Assembly: GCA_002698425.1 (NCBI GenBank)
Contig: NZXU01000046.1
Location: forward strand, 1 to 64,000
Reading direction: 5' to 3'
Length of the DNA stretch: 64,000 nt
Origin: Ahrensia sp.
GTDB taxonomy: Bacteria > Pseudomonadota > Alphaproteobacteria > Rhizobiales > Rhizobiaceae
Positions within the stretch are counted from its first letter, which is position 1; every line of letters starts with the position of its first letter. The position numbers and the translations under genes are program-made. Positions 8,908-17,338 of this stretch are shown here, in pieces. The notes beneath the pieces were generated by a model. That model was given only the letters and a program-made list of their open reading frames with translations, searched no databases and had not been told where the DNA came from.

Positions 8908-9779
8908 GCCTTGGCTCCCGTGCCGGGCGCGGCGAGGACCGCCCTTGCGGTCATCGCGACATGGCCGTCCGCGTCCGACGCCCAGAGTGCGACAGCATTG
9001 CCCTGCGGTTCCGGTTCGCCGTTGAGGTGCAGTTCCATGCCCGAAAAATGCGGCGCGCGGGCGCGAAACGCGTAGGAGGCGATTCCCGCCTCGGGCAGCT
9101 GCCGCCGGACAAGGTCCAGCAGCAAGGTCGCGATGAGCGGTCCATGCACGACCAGCCCGGGATAGCCTTCCACGCCGGTTACGTAGTCCTTGTCGTAATG
9201 GATGCGGTGTGCGTTGAAGGTGAGCGCGGAATAGCGAAACAGGAGACGTTCGTCGGGCACGACGACACGATGCCAGGCGCCGGCCTCGCGGACCTCCCGA
9301 TTTTGTCTTCCCGCAGCCCCGCCCTCGCCGCGATAGACGATGTCGTGTTCATCGGCGAGCAGCAGAGGGCCGCCATTCTCGGCAAGCGCGTGACGGACGG
9401 TCACGAAGAGAAGTGCGCCGCTCTTTCCCTGCTTTCGCTCGATCGAAAGGATCTCGGAGCGGCGTTCGAGATCCATCCCGACACGTATGGGAGCATGAAA
9501 GTCGATCCGGCTTCCTGCCCACATGCGGCGCGGCAGCTCGGGGGTCGCGGGCAGGAAATCGCCACGTATAGGGTGGCCGTCCACATCGAGTTTGGACTGG
9601 CGGTCGGATGGCAGGAAGAACAGCCAGTGCGCCAGCGGCGGAATCGCATCACCCTCACGATGGCCCGGGTCGTCGCGGTCGAGCGTAGCGCTCAGCCGGT
9701 CCAGCGGACCGGCCGCGATCCGGTCGCGGGAAGACTGCGTCAGCCCCGTGAATGAGGAATAGTCGAGGTCAGGCGACAT
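8904..9779 (-). CDS. MaoC/HTD2-like enoyl-CoA hydratase, candidate itaconyl-CoA or mesaconyl-C4-CoA hydratase
   Basis: The 291-aa double-hotdog protein has an N-terminal FAS1-type dehydratase region (DFHAPIRVGMDLERRSEI, residues 93-110). Its C-terminal hydratase motif is FNAHRIHYDKDY (188-199) followed by GYPGLVVHGP (205-214), with the conserved His/Asp. Close relatives include mesaconyl-C4-CoA hydratase and itaconyl-CoA hydratase, which hydrate to citramalyl-CoA. The stop overlaps the CoA-transferase start as ATGA, so the two are translationally coupled. With the CoA-transferase and CitE-like lyase of this locus it would complete itaconate breakdown. Confidence 0.82.
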   Translation of the reverse strand: MSPDLDYSSFTGLTQSSRDRIAAGPLDRLSATLDRDDPGHREGDAIPPLAHWLFFLPSDRQSKLDVDGHPIRGDFLPATPELPRRMWAGSRIDFHAPIRVGMDLERRSEILSIERKQGKSGALLFVTVRHALAENGGPLLLADEHDIVYRGEGGAAGRQNREVREAGAWHRVVVPDERLLFRYSALTFNAHRIHYDKDYVTGVEGYPGLVVHGPLIATLLLDLVRRQLPEAGIASYAFRARAPHFSGMELHLNGEPEPQGNAVALWASDADGHVAMTARAVLAAPGTGAKA

Positions 9780-9824
9780 CTTTCCATCTCCGTTATTCGC
9801 ATCCCGTCCGGCCGGCGCAGCATG

Positions 9825-11204
9825 TTACCCGTCGCAGCCCCGGATGATACGCTCGATTTCGAGGCCATACGCCAAAAGCATATCGTCCTCGCCGCCTGGC
9901 GCGGAAAACAGGATGCTGGTCGGCAAACCGTTGCCGTCGCGGCCGCTGGGAAGAGCGATCCCGCAGAGATCCAGGATGTTGCCCAGCACTGTATTGCGAA
10001 GGATGCGCGAATTGACTTCCATGAACAATTCGTCATCGGCTTCAAGCGGTGCAATGTCCGGCGCCACCAGCGGCGTCGTCGGCATTGCCAGCAAGGCGCC
10101 GTCCAGTTCGGCGCGAACCTTGGGTCTCTCCTCCGCTTGCATCCACTGGACTGCCAGGAGGTCATGCGCGCTCATCGTCTTGCCGACCAGCATCCTGCGA
10201 ACGACGCGGCGGTCGAGGCGCTTCACCCGATCACTCTCGATGATGTCGTGATACTGGTGGTAGGCTTCGGCGGCGGTAATCGAGCCGTGCAGTTCCGTGA
10301 CTTCGGAAGCGCGATCCAGGCATTCCAGCCTCCTGCGTTCGATCATGGCTCCCGCATCGCTCAGCGCGGTAATCGCGCGCTCGAAATTGGCTCCGACGGC
10401 ATTCTCCAGGCGGTCCATCACGATATTTGTCGGGACGACGATGCGCAGTCCGGCAACTGGCCGAGAGCTCGGACAGACCGTCTGTTCGCCGCGCATGAGC
10501 TGCGAGACCAGAACGCAGTCCATCACCGACCGGCCAAGCGGACCGATCGTGTCCAGTGTCCTCGACAGCGGGAAAACGCCCGTTTTGTCGATCCGGCCTT
10601 CGCTGGACTTGTAGCCGACAACGCCATTGAAGGAGGCCGGAACGCGGATCGATCCCCCGGTGTCGGAACCGATGGCGCAGGGCGCCAGGCCCGCGGCAAC
10701 GGCCACGCCGGCGCCGGAGGAAGATCCGCCCGGCGAGCGATGAACCTTGCTGTCGTTCGGATTGCGCGGCGTCCCGAAATGCGGATTGCAGCCCAGACCG
10801 GAATAGGCGAATTCCGTCATGTTGAGCTTGCCGAGGGTGATCATTCCACCGCGTGAGAGCCGGTCCGCGCACCGGCTGTCGCGCAGCCTGGCCGGCGCAT
10901 CGGCGAACAAGGCCGAAGCCGCGGTCGTGGGCGTTCCGGCCACGTCGATGACGTCCTTGTAGGCGACCGGCACGCCGTCGAGCAAGGACGCGGGCGCGCC
11001 CGACGCCAAGCGCGTCTTCGCCGCCGATGCCTCGCGTAGCGCACGCTGCGGCGTAATCGCGACAAAGACAGCGCGGTCGGCGTGTCGTTCGATACGCTCG
11101 AAAAGAAATGCCGTCAGTTCCACCGGACACACGCGCCCTGCCCTGAGCGCCACGCCTATCTCCGTGGCGCTCAAATCCGCGAATTGATCGATAGTCTCCA
11201 CCAC
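9825..11204 (-). CDS. Amidase signature family hydrolase (first of three)
   Basis: Hydrolyses an amide to a carboxylate and ammonia. The 459-aa protein has the full Ser-cisSer-Lys triad: Lys83 in VAYKDV, Ser161 in PGGSSSG and Ser185 in GSDTGGSIR. It starts with GTG at 11204. It is a close paralogue of the amidase half of the CobW-amidase protein further right, sharing blocks such as GVAVAAGLAPCAIG and the TGG-S segment. It lies 45 bases upstream of the hydratase gene and downstream of hyuB on the same strand. It may deamidate the half-amide released by the HyuAB ring-opening enzyme, feeding a dicarboxylate to the CoA-transferase. That role is inference. Confidence 0.9.
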   Translation of the reverse strand: MVETIDQFADLSATEIGVALRAGRVCPVELTAFLFERIERHADRAVFVAITPQRALREASAAKTRLASGAPASLLDGVPVAYKDVIDVAGTPTTAASALFADAPARLRDSRCADRLSRGGMITLGKLNMTEFAYSGLGCNPHFGTPRNPNDSKVHRSPGGSSSGAGVAVAAGLAPCAIGSDTGGSIRVPASFNGVVGYKSSEGRIDKTGVFPLSRTLDTIGPLGRSVMDCVLVSQLMRGEQTVCPSSRPVAGLRIVVPTNIVMDRLENAVGANFERAITALSDAGAMIERRRLECLDRASEVTELHGSITAAEAYHQYHDIIESDRVKRLDRRVVRRMLVGKTMSAHDLLAVQWMQAEERPKVRAELDGALLAMPTTPLVAPDIAPLEADDELFMEVNSRILRNTVLGNILDLCGIALPSGRDGNGLPTSILFSAPGGEDDMLLAYGLEIERIIRGCDG

Positions 11205-11300
11205 GATACCGGTTACCTGTCCGACAGAGACGCGCCTCCAAGAAGGCGCACGATCTGGCCCCCGGGGTTCGTTACAATCTCTTGCTTGGTTTTAAGTGCC

Positions 11301-11324
11301 CGGAGCGCGGACCGGAACGCTCCG
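11301..11324 (-). other. Stem-loop in the hyuB-amidase gap
   Basis: CGGAGCG and CGCTCCG, ten bases apart, form a 7-bp stem in the 165-base gap between hyuB and the amidase gene. No T run follows on either strand. It could attenuate or process a long transcript, or be chance in GC-rich DNA. Confidence 0.25.
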
Positions 11325-11369
11325 CTACTCCGGGTCTTTCATCACAACGGCCTGGCCGCTCGTCCGCCG

Positions 11370-13145
11370 CTACCCGGCGGCGGACATTTCGGAGCGGAGA
11401 GCCGCAGTCGCGCCTTCATCCAGACCCCATTCGTAGCCGTCATCGGCCTCTACGAGCACAACGCCATAGTCCTGACGGGCGTGTTCCGGCGTGATGAAGC
11501 CGTCGAGCACGTCATCCAGCACCTTGCCCGGATCGCGTTCCAGCGGGTCACCATAGCCGCCGCCCGACGGCGAGTAGTAGCTGACCACATCGCCGACCTC
11601 GGTGCGCAGACCCGAGAACTTCGAATATTCCTGGCGGGTCTCGCCGCTGTGGATGTTGTGGATCTCGAGCTTGCCGACAGCGCCTTCCTTGCCGCCGAAG
11701 ACGCCCCAGGGCGCATCGAGATGGCGGTCGGATTCATGCGTCATGAAACCGGGCGTCAGGTAGCGCTGCGATTTCACCACGCCCGCTCCGCCACGGAACT
11801 TGCCGGCCCCTGGGGGCACGTCGTCGCGCACCTCGTAGCGGTCGCAGATCAGCGGCAGGTGCATGCCGAGATCTTCGAGCGGGTTATTGCGCGTGTTGCG
11901 CATCAATTCCTCGACCGTGTCGGGACCGTCGGACGCCGGGCGTCCGCCCATCGCGGCTTCGTTCACTTCAAGGAACACCCAGTACTCGCCGTTCGGACGC
12001 ACGCCGGAATAGGCGGCAAAGGACAAGGTCGCCGCGTTGCCCGCCGTGCAGCGGTCGGGCAGCACTGGCGCGAGCGCCTTGATCACGAGGTCCGCCATGC
12101 GCTGGATCTGGCAGAAACGGGCCTCTGCGGCGGCCGGCGCGACCGGATTGAAGATGCTGCCCTTGGGCGCGATCACGCTGATCGGCCGGAAGGACCCTTC
12201 GTTGGCCGGGATATCGTCCGTCGACGTGTAGGTATCGAGGAGAAGCGCCCGGAACACGAAGAAGGCGGCCACCTTGGTCGAGCCGTCATAGGGCACGTTG
12301 AAGGCGGTCGGCACCTGGGGCGAAGAACCCGTCAGGTCGATTTCCACACTGTCGCCCTTGACCCGGACGCAGACCTTGATCGGCAGCGTCTTGTCACGGT
12401 TGCGCCCGTCGTCGTCGAGGAAGCCTTCGGCGAAGTATTCTCCGTCCGGTATCTTCTCGATCTCGGCCCGCATGCGGCGCTCGGTGTAGTCCATCAACTG
12501 TCGGGTCGCCTGCAGGACGGTTTCCTGCCCGTATTTCGCCATCAGTTCCTCAAACCGGCGTACCCCCAGTTCGGCCGAAGCGATCTGCGCCTCCAGATCG
12601 CCCATCACGAGGCCGGGCACGCGGGTGTTGTCGCGGATATACTTCCACATGCTCTCGTTGCGGACGCCCTCTTCGTAGAGCTTGACCCCATCGAGAAGCA
12701 TGCCCTCGGCCCACATGTCCGGGACGTCGATGATGAGGCCCGGAGTGGCGGCGCCGATATCGACATGGTGCGCGGTATTGGCGGAAAAACCAACCAGCTC
12801 GCCCTCGAAGAATACCGGCATGACGACCGCGATGTCGGGCGAATGCGAGGCCCCCTTGTAGGGATGGTTGTGCACCACGCAGTCGCCCGGCTTCCAGGCG
12901 TCCAGCGGCACGCTCTCCGCAATGCCGCGGAGATATCCAGGCAACGAACCGATATGCATCGGCGTCGAGTCGGATTCGCACAACGTGTTGAATTCGGTAT
13001 CGAAAAGGCCGGCGCCGAGATCCTGGCTTTCGCGAATGATCGACGAATAGCTCATCCGGTAGAGCACGTTGCCCATCTGCTCGGCGATGGAATGCAGCGC
13101 GCCGCCCACGACCTGCAGGGTGATCGGATCGAGTTCTTTGGTCAT
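11370..13145 (-). CDS. hyuB: Hydantoinase B / 5-oxoprolinase family subunit
   Basis: Beta subunit of an ATP-dependent ring-opening amidohydrolase, working with the product of the gene just upstream. The 591-aa protein carries the family blocks HNHPYKGASHSPD (92-104), HHVDIGAATPG (126-136) and a C-terminal GAGKFRGGAG. The family covers N-methylhydantoinase, 5-oxoprolinase and acetophenone carboxylase, so the substrate could be a hydantoin, a lactam or a related ring. It begins 11 bases after hyuA behind a GGGAGA ribosome site. The downstream amidase and CoA genes suggest the product is an acyclic amide acid. Confidence 0.9.
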   Translation of the reverse strand: MTKELDPITLQVVGGALHSIAEQMGNVLYRMSYSSIIRESQDLGAGLFDTEFNTLCESDSTPMHIGSLPGYLRGIAESVPLDAWKPGDCVVHNHPYKGASHSPDIAVVMPVFFEGELVGFSANTAHHVDIGAATPGLIIDVPDMWAEGMLLDGVKLYEEGVRNESMWKYIRDNTRVPGLVMGDLEAQIASAELGVRRFEELMAKYGQETVLQATRQLMDYTERRMRAEIEKIPDGEYFAEGFLDDDGRNRDKTLPIKVCVRVKGDSVEIDLTGSSPQVPTAFNVPYDGSTKVAAFFVFRALLLDTYTSTDDIPANEGSFRPISVIAPKGSIFNPVAPAAAEARFCQIQRMADLVIKALAPVLPDRCTAGNAATLSFAAYSGVRPNGEYWVFLEVNEAAMGGRPASDGPDTVEELMRNTRNNPLEDLGMHLPLICDRYEVRDDVPPGAGKFRGGAGVVKSQRYLTPGFMTHESDRHLDAPWGVFGGKEGAVGKLEIHNIHSGETRQEYSKFSGLRTEVGDVVSYYSPSGGGYGDPLERDPGKVLDDVLDGFITPEHARQDYGVVLVEADDGYEWGLDEGATAALRSEMSAAG

Positions 13146-13156
13146 GTCTGTCTCCC

Positions 13157-15250
13157 TCAGGTCCGTTCGATGCGGATATCGCCGTGGCCGAGCACCGTCG
13201 CGGCAAAGCCCGGCGGCACGATCGTGGTCGAGTTGTGCTGGGTAATGATCGCCGGGCCCGACACGCGGTCATCGGCAAGCAATCTGGTCCGGTCATAGCG
13301 CGGCGTCGACGTCGCGACGCCGTCGTCGAAGATGGTGTCGCGGGTGTAGAGATGCGCCTCTTCCGGATTGTGACGCCCGCCATGACCGAGGCTCGGCAGC
13401 CGCAACTGGTCGACCTGGGCGGACGCGACCACCCGCAGCGTCACGCCTTCGGTGACCTGATCGCGGAACGCATGCCCATAGGCAGCCTTGTGCGCCTCGA
13501 AGAACGAGTCGATCACGGCATGCTTGTTTTCCTGATTCAGGGCCGCGTCCGGCATTTCGGCGCGCAGTTCGAAACCCTGTCCGAGATAACGGCATTCCAT
13601 GATCTTCTGGAAATGACGCGCCTCGGGCGCAATGCCGTCCACATCGAGTTGGGCATTGGCCTCGGCGACGAGTTCGTCCGCGATTTCGTTGATGCGGGCC
13701 AGTGCCTCGTCATCGGCGTCATCGAGCGTCTTGAGCACCGAGCGGGTGTATTCGTATTTCAGATCGGTCACGAGCAGTCCCATCGCCGCCGTGATACCCG
13801 GTTGCAGGGGCGAAATCGCATTTTTCGCCCGCACCATCTCCGCCAGCGCCACGACATGGAGCGGTCCGGCGCCGCCAAATCCCATCAGCGAGAATCCGCG
13901 CGGATCGATGCCCTTGGCCACCGAGTTGGCGTTGATCGCAAGGGACATGTTGTTGTTGATGATCTTGAGAATGCCCAAGGCGGCGTCGGTGACGCTCATG
14001 CCCAACGGGCCGGCAATGTGCTCCTTGATCGCCTTTTCGGCCAGCGCCTTGTCGATCGAAAGGTCGCCGCCGAGGAAGCGTTCGGGATCGAGCCTTCCAA
14101 GCGCGACCTGTGCGTCGGTCACGGTGGGTTCGGTGCCGCCCTGGCCATAACAGGCCGGTCCGGGCATGGCGCCAGCCGAGCGGGGCCCGACGCGAAACGC
14201 GCCGCCGGCATCGACATACGCGATCGATCCACCGCCGGCGCCGATGGCGTCGATGTCGATCATCGGCGCCAGAACCGGCAGTTCCGCGACCATCGTGTCG
14301 CGCGGATTCTTGATCCGCAATTCGCCGTTCTCGATCACCGAGATATCGGCCGAAGTGCCGCCGATATCGATCGTGATGACATTGGCGCTATCGCAATGCT
14401 GGCCCGTCCAGCGTCCGCCGATCACGCCGCCGGCCGGCCCCGACAGCAGCAGGCCGATCGGCCGGGCCGCCGACTGTTCGATGGTGGAAATGCCGCCGTT
14501 CGACTGCATGATGCGTACGGTGGCGCGAATGCCGTTTTCCTGGAGGCGGCTTTCCAGACGCCGCAGATAAAGCGCCGTTTTCGGGCCGATGTAAGCGTTC
14601 ATCGCGGTCGAGCTGAAACGCTCATATTCGCGGATCACGTTCACGACCTCGGACGACGCGCAGACGAATGCGTCGGGCATCACTTCTTTCACGATCTCGA
14701 CGGCGCGCTTTTCATGCGTGTCGTTGAGAAACGAGAACAGGAAACCGACGACGACCGCGCCCATGCCGCGCTTCTTGAACAGTTCCGCGGCAGCGCGAAC
14801 CTCGTCCTCGTCGAGCGGCACATCCACCTCGCCCGTCGGCGGCGCGATCCGTTCGGTGATCGGCAACCGGTTGCGGCGCTTGACCAGCGGTTGCGACTGC
14901 CACGGCACGTCGAATTGCAGGGAGAAATTGTGCGGCCGCTTGTGGCGCGCCATATGAAGGATGTCGCGAAAGCCGCGTGTGGTCAGCATGCCGACCTCGG
15001 CGCCGTTGCGCTCGATCACCATATTGGTCGCCACCGTCGTTCCGTGAAACAGCACGTCGATGTCTCCGGGCGCCACACCCGCCAGTTTACAAACCTGCAG
15101 AACGCCGGCGACCACGCCCTCGGACTGGTCATGCGGCGTCGAAGGCACCTTGGTCACGACCACGTTCTGGTCATCGTCACCAACCGCTCTCGTGCGTTCC
15201 AGAACTATGTCGGTAAACGTACCGCCAACATCCACGCCAACCCTGATCAT
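13157..15250 (-). CDS. hyuA: Hydantoinase A / 5-oxoprolinase family subunit
   Basis: ATP-binding subunit that activates the ring amide for hydrolysis. The 697-aa protein shows the actin-like ATPase start VGVDVGGTFTDIVLE (residues 4-18), the second phosphate loop TIDIGGTSADISVIE and LLSGPAGGVIGG, the usual landmarks of HyuA. The ATG at 15250 has AGGAGG five bases upstream. It is the first gene of a minus-strand run that continues through hyuB, amidase, hydratase, CoA-transferase, acyl-CoA dehydrogenase and the PrpD-like gene. Expression is probably controlled by the divergent LysR gene and the operator-like palindrome between them. Confidence 0.92.
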   Translation of the reverse strand: MIRVGVDVGGTFTDIVLERTRAVGDDDQNVVVTKVPSTPHDQSEGVVAGVLQVCKLAGVAPGDIDVLFHGTTVATNMVIERNGAEVGMLTTRGFRDILHMARHKRPHNFSLQFDVPWQSQPLVKRRNRLPITERIAPPTGEVDVPLDEDEVRAAAELFKKRGMGAVVVGFLFSFLNDTHEKRAVEIVKEVMPDAFVCASSEVVNVIREYERFSSTAMNAYIGPKTALYLRRLESRLQENGIRATVRIMQSNGGISTIEQSAARPIGLLLSGPAGGVIGGRWTGQHCDSANVITIDIGGTSADISVIENGELRIKNPRDTMVAELPVLAPMIDIDAIGAGGGSIAYVDAGGAFRVGPRSAGAMPGPACYGQGGTEPTVTDAQVALGRLDPERFLGGDLSIDKALAEKAIKEHIAGPLGMSVTDAALGILKIINNNMSLAINANSVAKGIDPRGFSLMGFGGAGPLHVVALAEMVRAKNAISPLQPGITAAMGLLVTDLKYEYTRSVLKTLDDADDEALARINEIADELVAEANAQLDVDGIAPEARHFQKIMECRYLGQGFELRAEMPDAALNQENKHAVIDSFFEAHKAAYGHAFRDQVTEGVTLRVVASAQVDQLRLPSLGHGGRHNPEEAHLYTRDTIFDDGVATSTPRYDRTRLLADDRVSGPAIITQHNSTTIVPPGFAATVLGHGDIRIERT

Positions 15251-15440
15251 AATGCCTCCTGCTGTGCCGAACGCGCACGCCTATCCAGAACCAATCCACC
15301 AATCGAAACATCGGATCGGGCGGTTTCCCTCGATGATCCGACGAACCTGAAACCCATCGGGCAACAGCCTTCTTTCCGGCATTGATGCCGGTTGGAGATT
15401 TTTCTCTTGCGCACGTTTCCCTTGCCTTTCCTGCTTAGAT

Positions 15441-15468
15441 CATCATTTGCCGCTGGCAAAATAATGAT
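15441..15468. promoter_or_regulatory. Candidate LysR operator between hyuA and the divergent LysR gene
   Basis: TTTGCCGCTGGCAAA at 15446-15460 is a perfect 6-bp arm palindrome and fits the LysR box T-N11-A (15447 to 15459). Flanking ATCAT and ATGAT extend it imperfectly to 15441-15468. A further ATAATGAT/ATCATTTA pair spans 15461-15491. The site lies 23 bases before the LysR start and about 190 bases before hyuA, in the expected shared control region. Confidence 0.5.
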
Positions 15469-15490
15469 TGTCCCTTTATTGATATCATTT

Positions 15491-16405
15491 ATGTATCAGC
15501 AAAAATTCGACCTCAAACACTTGGCTGCCTTCGTCGCCGTCGGCGACGAACTCAACTTCCACAGGGCGGCCGAAAAGCTCGGCATCGCGCAGCCCGCGAT
15601 CAGCCGGATGATCCGCGAACTGGAGCAGCGTCTCGGCATCAAGCTGGTCGAGCGGACACCCCGCCGCGTCGCGCTCACGGAATCCGGCAACTACCTGCGC
15701 GAAGAGGCCCGGGCCATTCTCACGCGGGTCGAATTGTCCGAGCGTACGGCCAAATCGTTCGCCTCCGGCACGAAGGCGATATTGCGGCTGGCCTACATGA
15801 ATCTCGCGGGACACTCGCTCGTCCCCGACATCGTAAGCGGGTTCAGACGTGACAATCCGGACATACGTTGCGAGATGACCTACATGACCTCGCCGCTGCA
15901 GCGCGACGCGGTCCTGAAGAACGAAATCGATGTCGGATTCATCGTCGGTCCGTTTCAAAGCGTCGAGATCGATTCCCGGCCGGTAGCCCGTCATCCGCTG
16001 GTGGCCTTGTTGCCGGCGGATCATCCGCTGGGGCGAAAGGAGATGGTCACCGTCAGCGACCTCGCCGACGAACCGCTTGTTCTGGGAACGACCGAGGAAT
16101 GGCCGACACTTCGGCAGATCATCGTGAACGTCTTTCAGAGCGATGGCAAAATGCCGGCCATCGCGCAGGAGGCTTCCAGTCTGACGGGCATACTCGGACT
16201 TGTGACAGCAGGCGTCGGCCCGACAATCTTCTGCGGTGTTCCGCGATTCTGCTCGGAGCCGACTATCATCGCTCGCCGTATCGCGACCCAACAGCACGCC
16301 CATGTGGAAACACACATGATCTGGAAGAAGAACCGGATCAGCATTCCGATGCGGAAATTCCTCCGCAAGGCCGACGAGATCGCCGTGGACTATCTGGCCG
16401 GTTGA
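15491..16405 (+). CDS. LysR-type transcriptional regulator
   Basis: 304-aa regulator with an N-terminal winged helix (LKHLAAFVAVGDELNFHRAAEKLGIAQPAISRMIRELEQRLG, about residues 8-50) and an effector domain typical of the family. Upstream in-frame ATGs exist at 15392 and 15464, but the one at 15491 places the helix-turn-helix at the usual distance from the N-terminus. It is divergent from hyuA and directly precedes the CitE-like lyase gene. A LysR gene also borders the P. aeruginosa itaconate cluster, which supports control of both the hyu-amidase-CoA run and the lyase, probably in response to a dicarboxylate or its CoA ester. Confidence 0.9.
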   Translation: MYQQKFDLKHLAAFVAVGDELNFHRAAEKLGIAQPAISRMIRELEQRLGIKLVERTPRRVALTESGNYLREEARAILTRVELSERTAKSFASGTKAILRLAYMNLAGHSLVPDIVSGFRRDNPDIRCEMTYMTSPLQRDAVLKNEIDVGFIVGPFQSVEIDSRPVARHPLVALLPADHPLGRKEMVTVSDLADEPLVLGTTEEWPTLRQIIVNVFQSDGKMPAIAQEASSLTGILGLVTAGVGPTIFCGVPRFCSEPTIIARRIATQQHAHVETHMIWKKNRISIPMRKFLRKADEIAVDYLAG

Positions 16406-16481
16406 GCTTCCTCCTGCCCGCTTCGGCGGGACGGGCGAAGGGTCTTGTCCACGCCAAACGAAACCTGACGGAAATACGCGA

Positions 16482-17303
16482 ATGACTATCCTTCCCCCGG
16501 TTTGTCCCTTGTTCGTTCCCGCCGCGCGGCCCGATCGTTTTGCCAAGGCGGCGTCAAGCGGAGCAGACGCGGTGATCATCGACCTCGAAGATGCGGTCGC
16601 ACCCGGCGACAAGGACGCAGCAAGAAGCGCGGTGCGCGACCACGGCATCGCGGGCCTGCCCGTCTTCGTGCGGGTCAACGGGGCGTACACGCCGTGGCAC
16701 GACGACGACCTTGCAGCCCTCAAGGACGTATCGCTGACCGGCATCGTCCTGCCCAAAGCCGAGGACGCTGAAGCCGTCGCGCGGCTTCGTCGCGGTATTG
16801 GCCGGGACGTGCCCGTATTTCCCCTGATCGAGTCGGCGCGCGGCATGGAGTTCCGGCAGAGCCTCCTTGCGGAAGAAGGCGTCGTCTGCGCGATCTTCGG
16901 ATCGCTCGATTTCGCGCTCGACATGGGCTGCACCGCCGATTGGCAAGCGCTTTTGCCCGCGAGGATGTCGCTGGTCCAAATCTCGCGAGCCCTCGGCCTG
17001 CCCGCGCCGATCGACGGCGTGACAACGAACGTCAAGGATCTGGCCCAAACGCGGCAGGAAGCGCTCGTCGCCCGCGACCACGGGTTCGGCGGCAAACTCG
17101 CCATCCATCCGGCCCAGGTCGACCCGATCCTCGGCGCCTTCCACCCCGATAGCGACGAGGTGGCCTGGGCAAGGCGGGTGCTGGATTCGACCGCCAGTGG
17201 AAGCGACGCGGTCACCATCGTCGACGGCAAGATGGTGGACGCGCCGGTCATCAAGAAAGCCCGGGATGTTCTGCGCCGCGCAGGACAGCCGCGAACCGCC
17301 TGA
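16482..17303 (+). CDS. CitE-like CoA-ester lyase (HpcH/HpaI family), candidate citramalyl-CoA lyase
   Basis: Cleaves a 3-hydroxyacyl-CoA such as citramalyl-CoA or malyl-CoA into acetyl-CoA and a keto acid. The 273-aa protein keeps the family residues: Arg64 in FVRVNG, Glu117 in FPLIESARG and Asp143 in FGSLDFALDMG, the last two being magnesium ligands in solved relatives, plus the early block VIIDLEDAV. It follows the LysR gene by 76 bases on the same strand and is separated from the other itaconate-type genes by the hyu-amidase block. It provides the final step expected for that pathway. Confidence 0.85.
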   Translation: MTILPPVCPLFVPAARPDRFAKAASSGADAVIIDLEDAVAPGDKDAARSAVRDHGIAGLPVFVRVNGAYTPWHDDDLAALKDVSLTGIVLPKAEDAEAVARLRRGIGRDVPVFPLIESARGMEFRQSLLAEEGVVCAIFGSLDFALDMGCTADWQALLPARMSLVQISRALGLPAPIDGVTTNVKDLAQTRQEALVARDHGFGGKLAIHPAQVDPILGAFHPDSDEVAWARRVLDSTASGSDAVTIVDGKMVDAPVIKKARDVLRRAGQPRTA

Positions 17304-17338
17304 GCGCCCGACCGGCCCGCTCGGGGCTGAGAGCGGCT

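Noticed and set aside
17304..17338. Terminator between the lyase and the amidase
   Set aside because: The GC-rich sequence gives only weak, imperfect stems and no T run on either strand.
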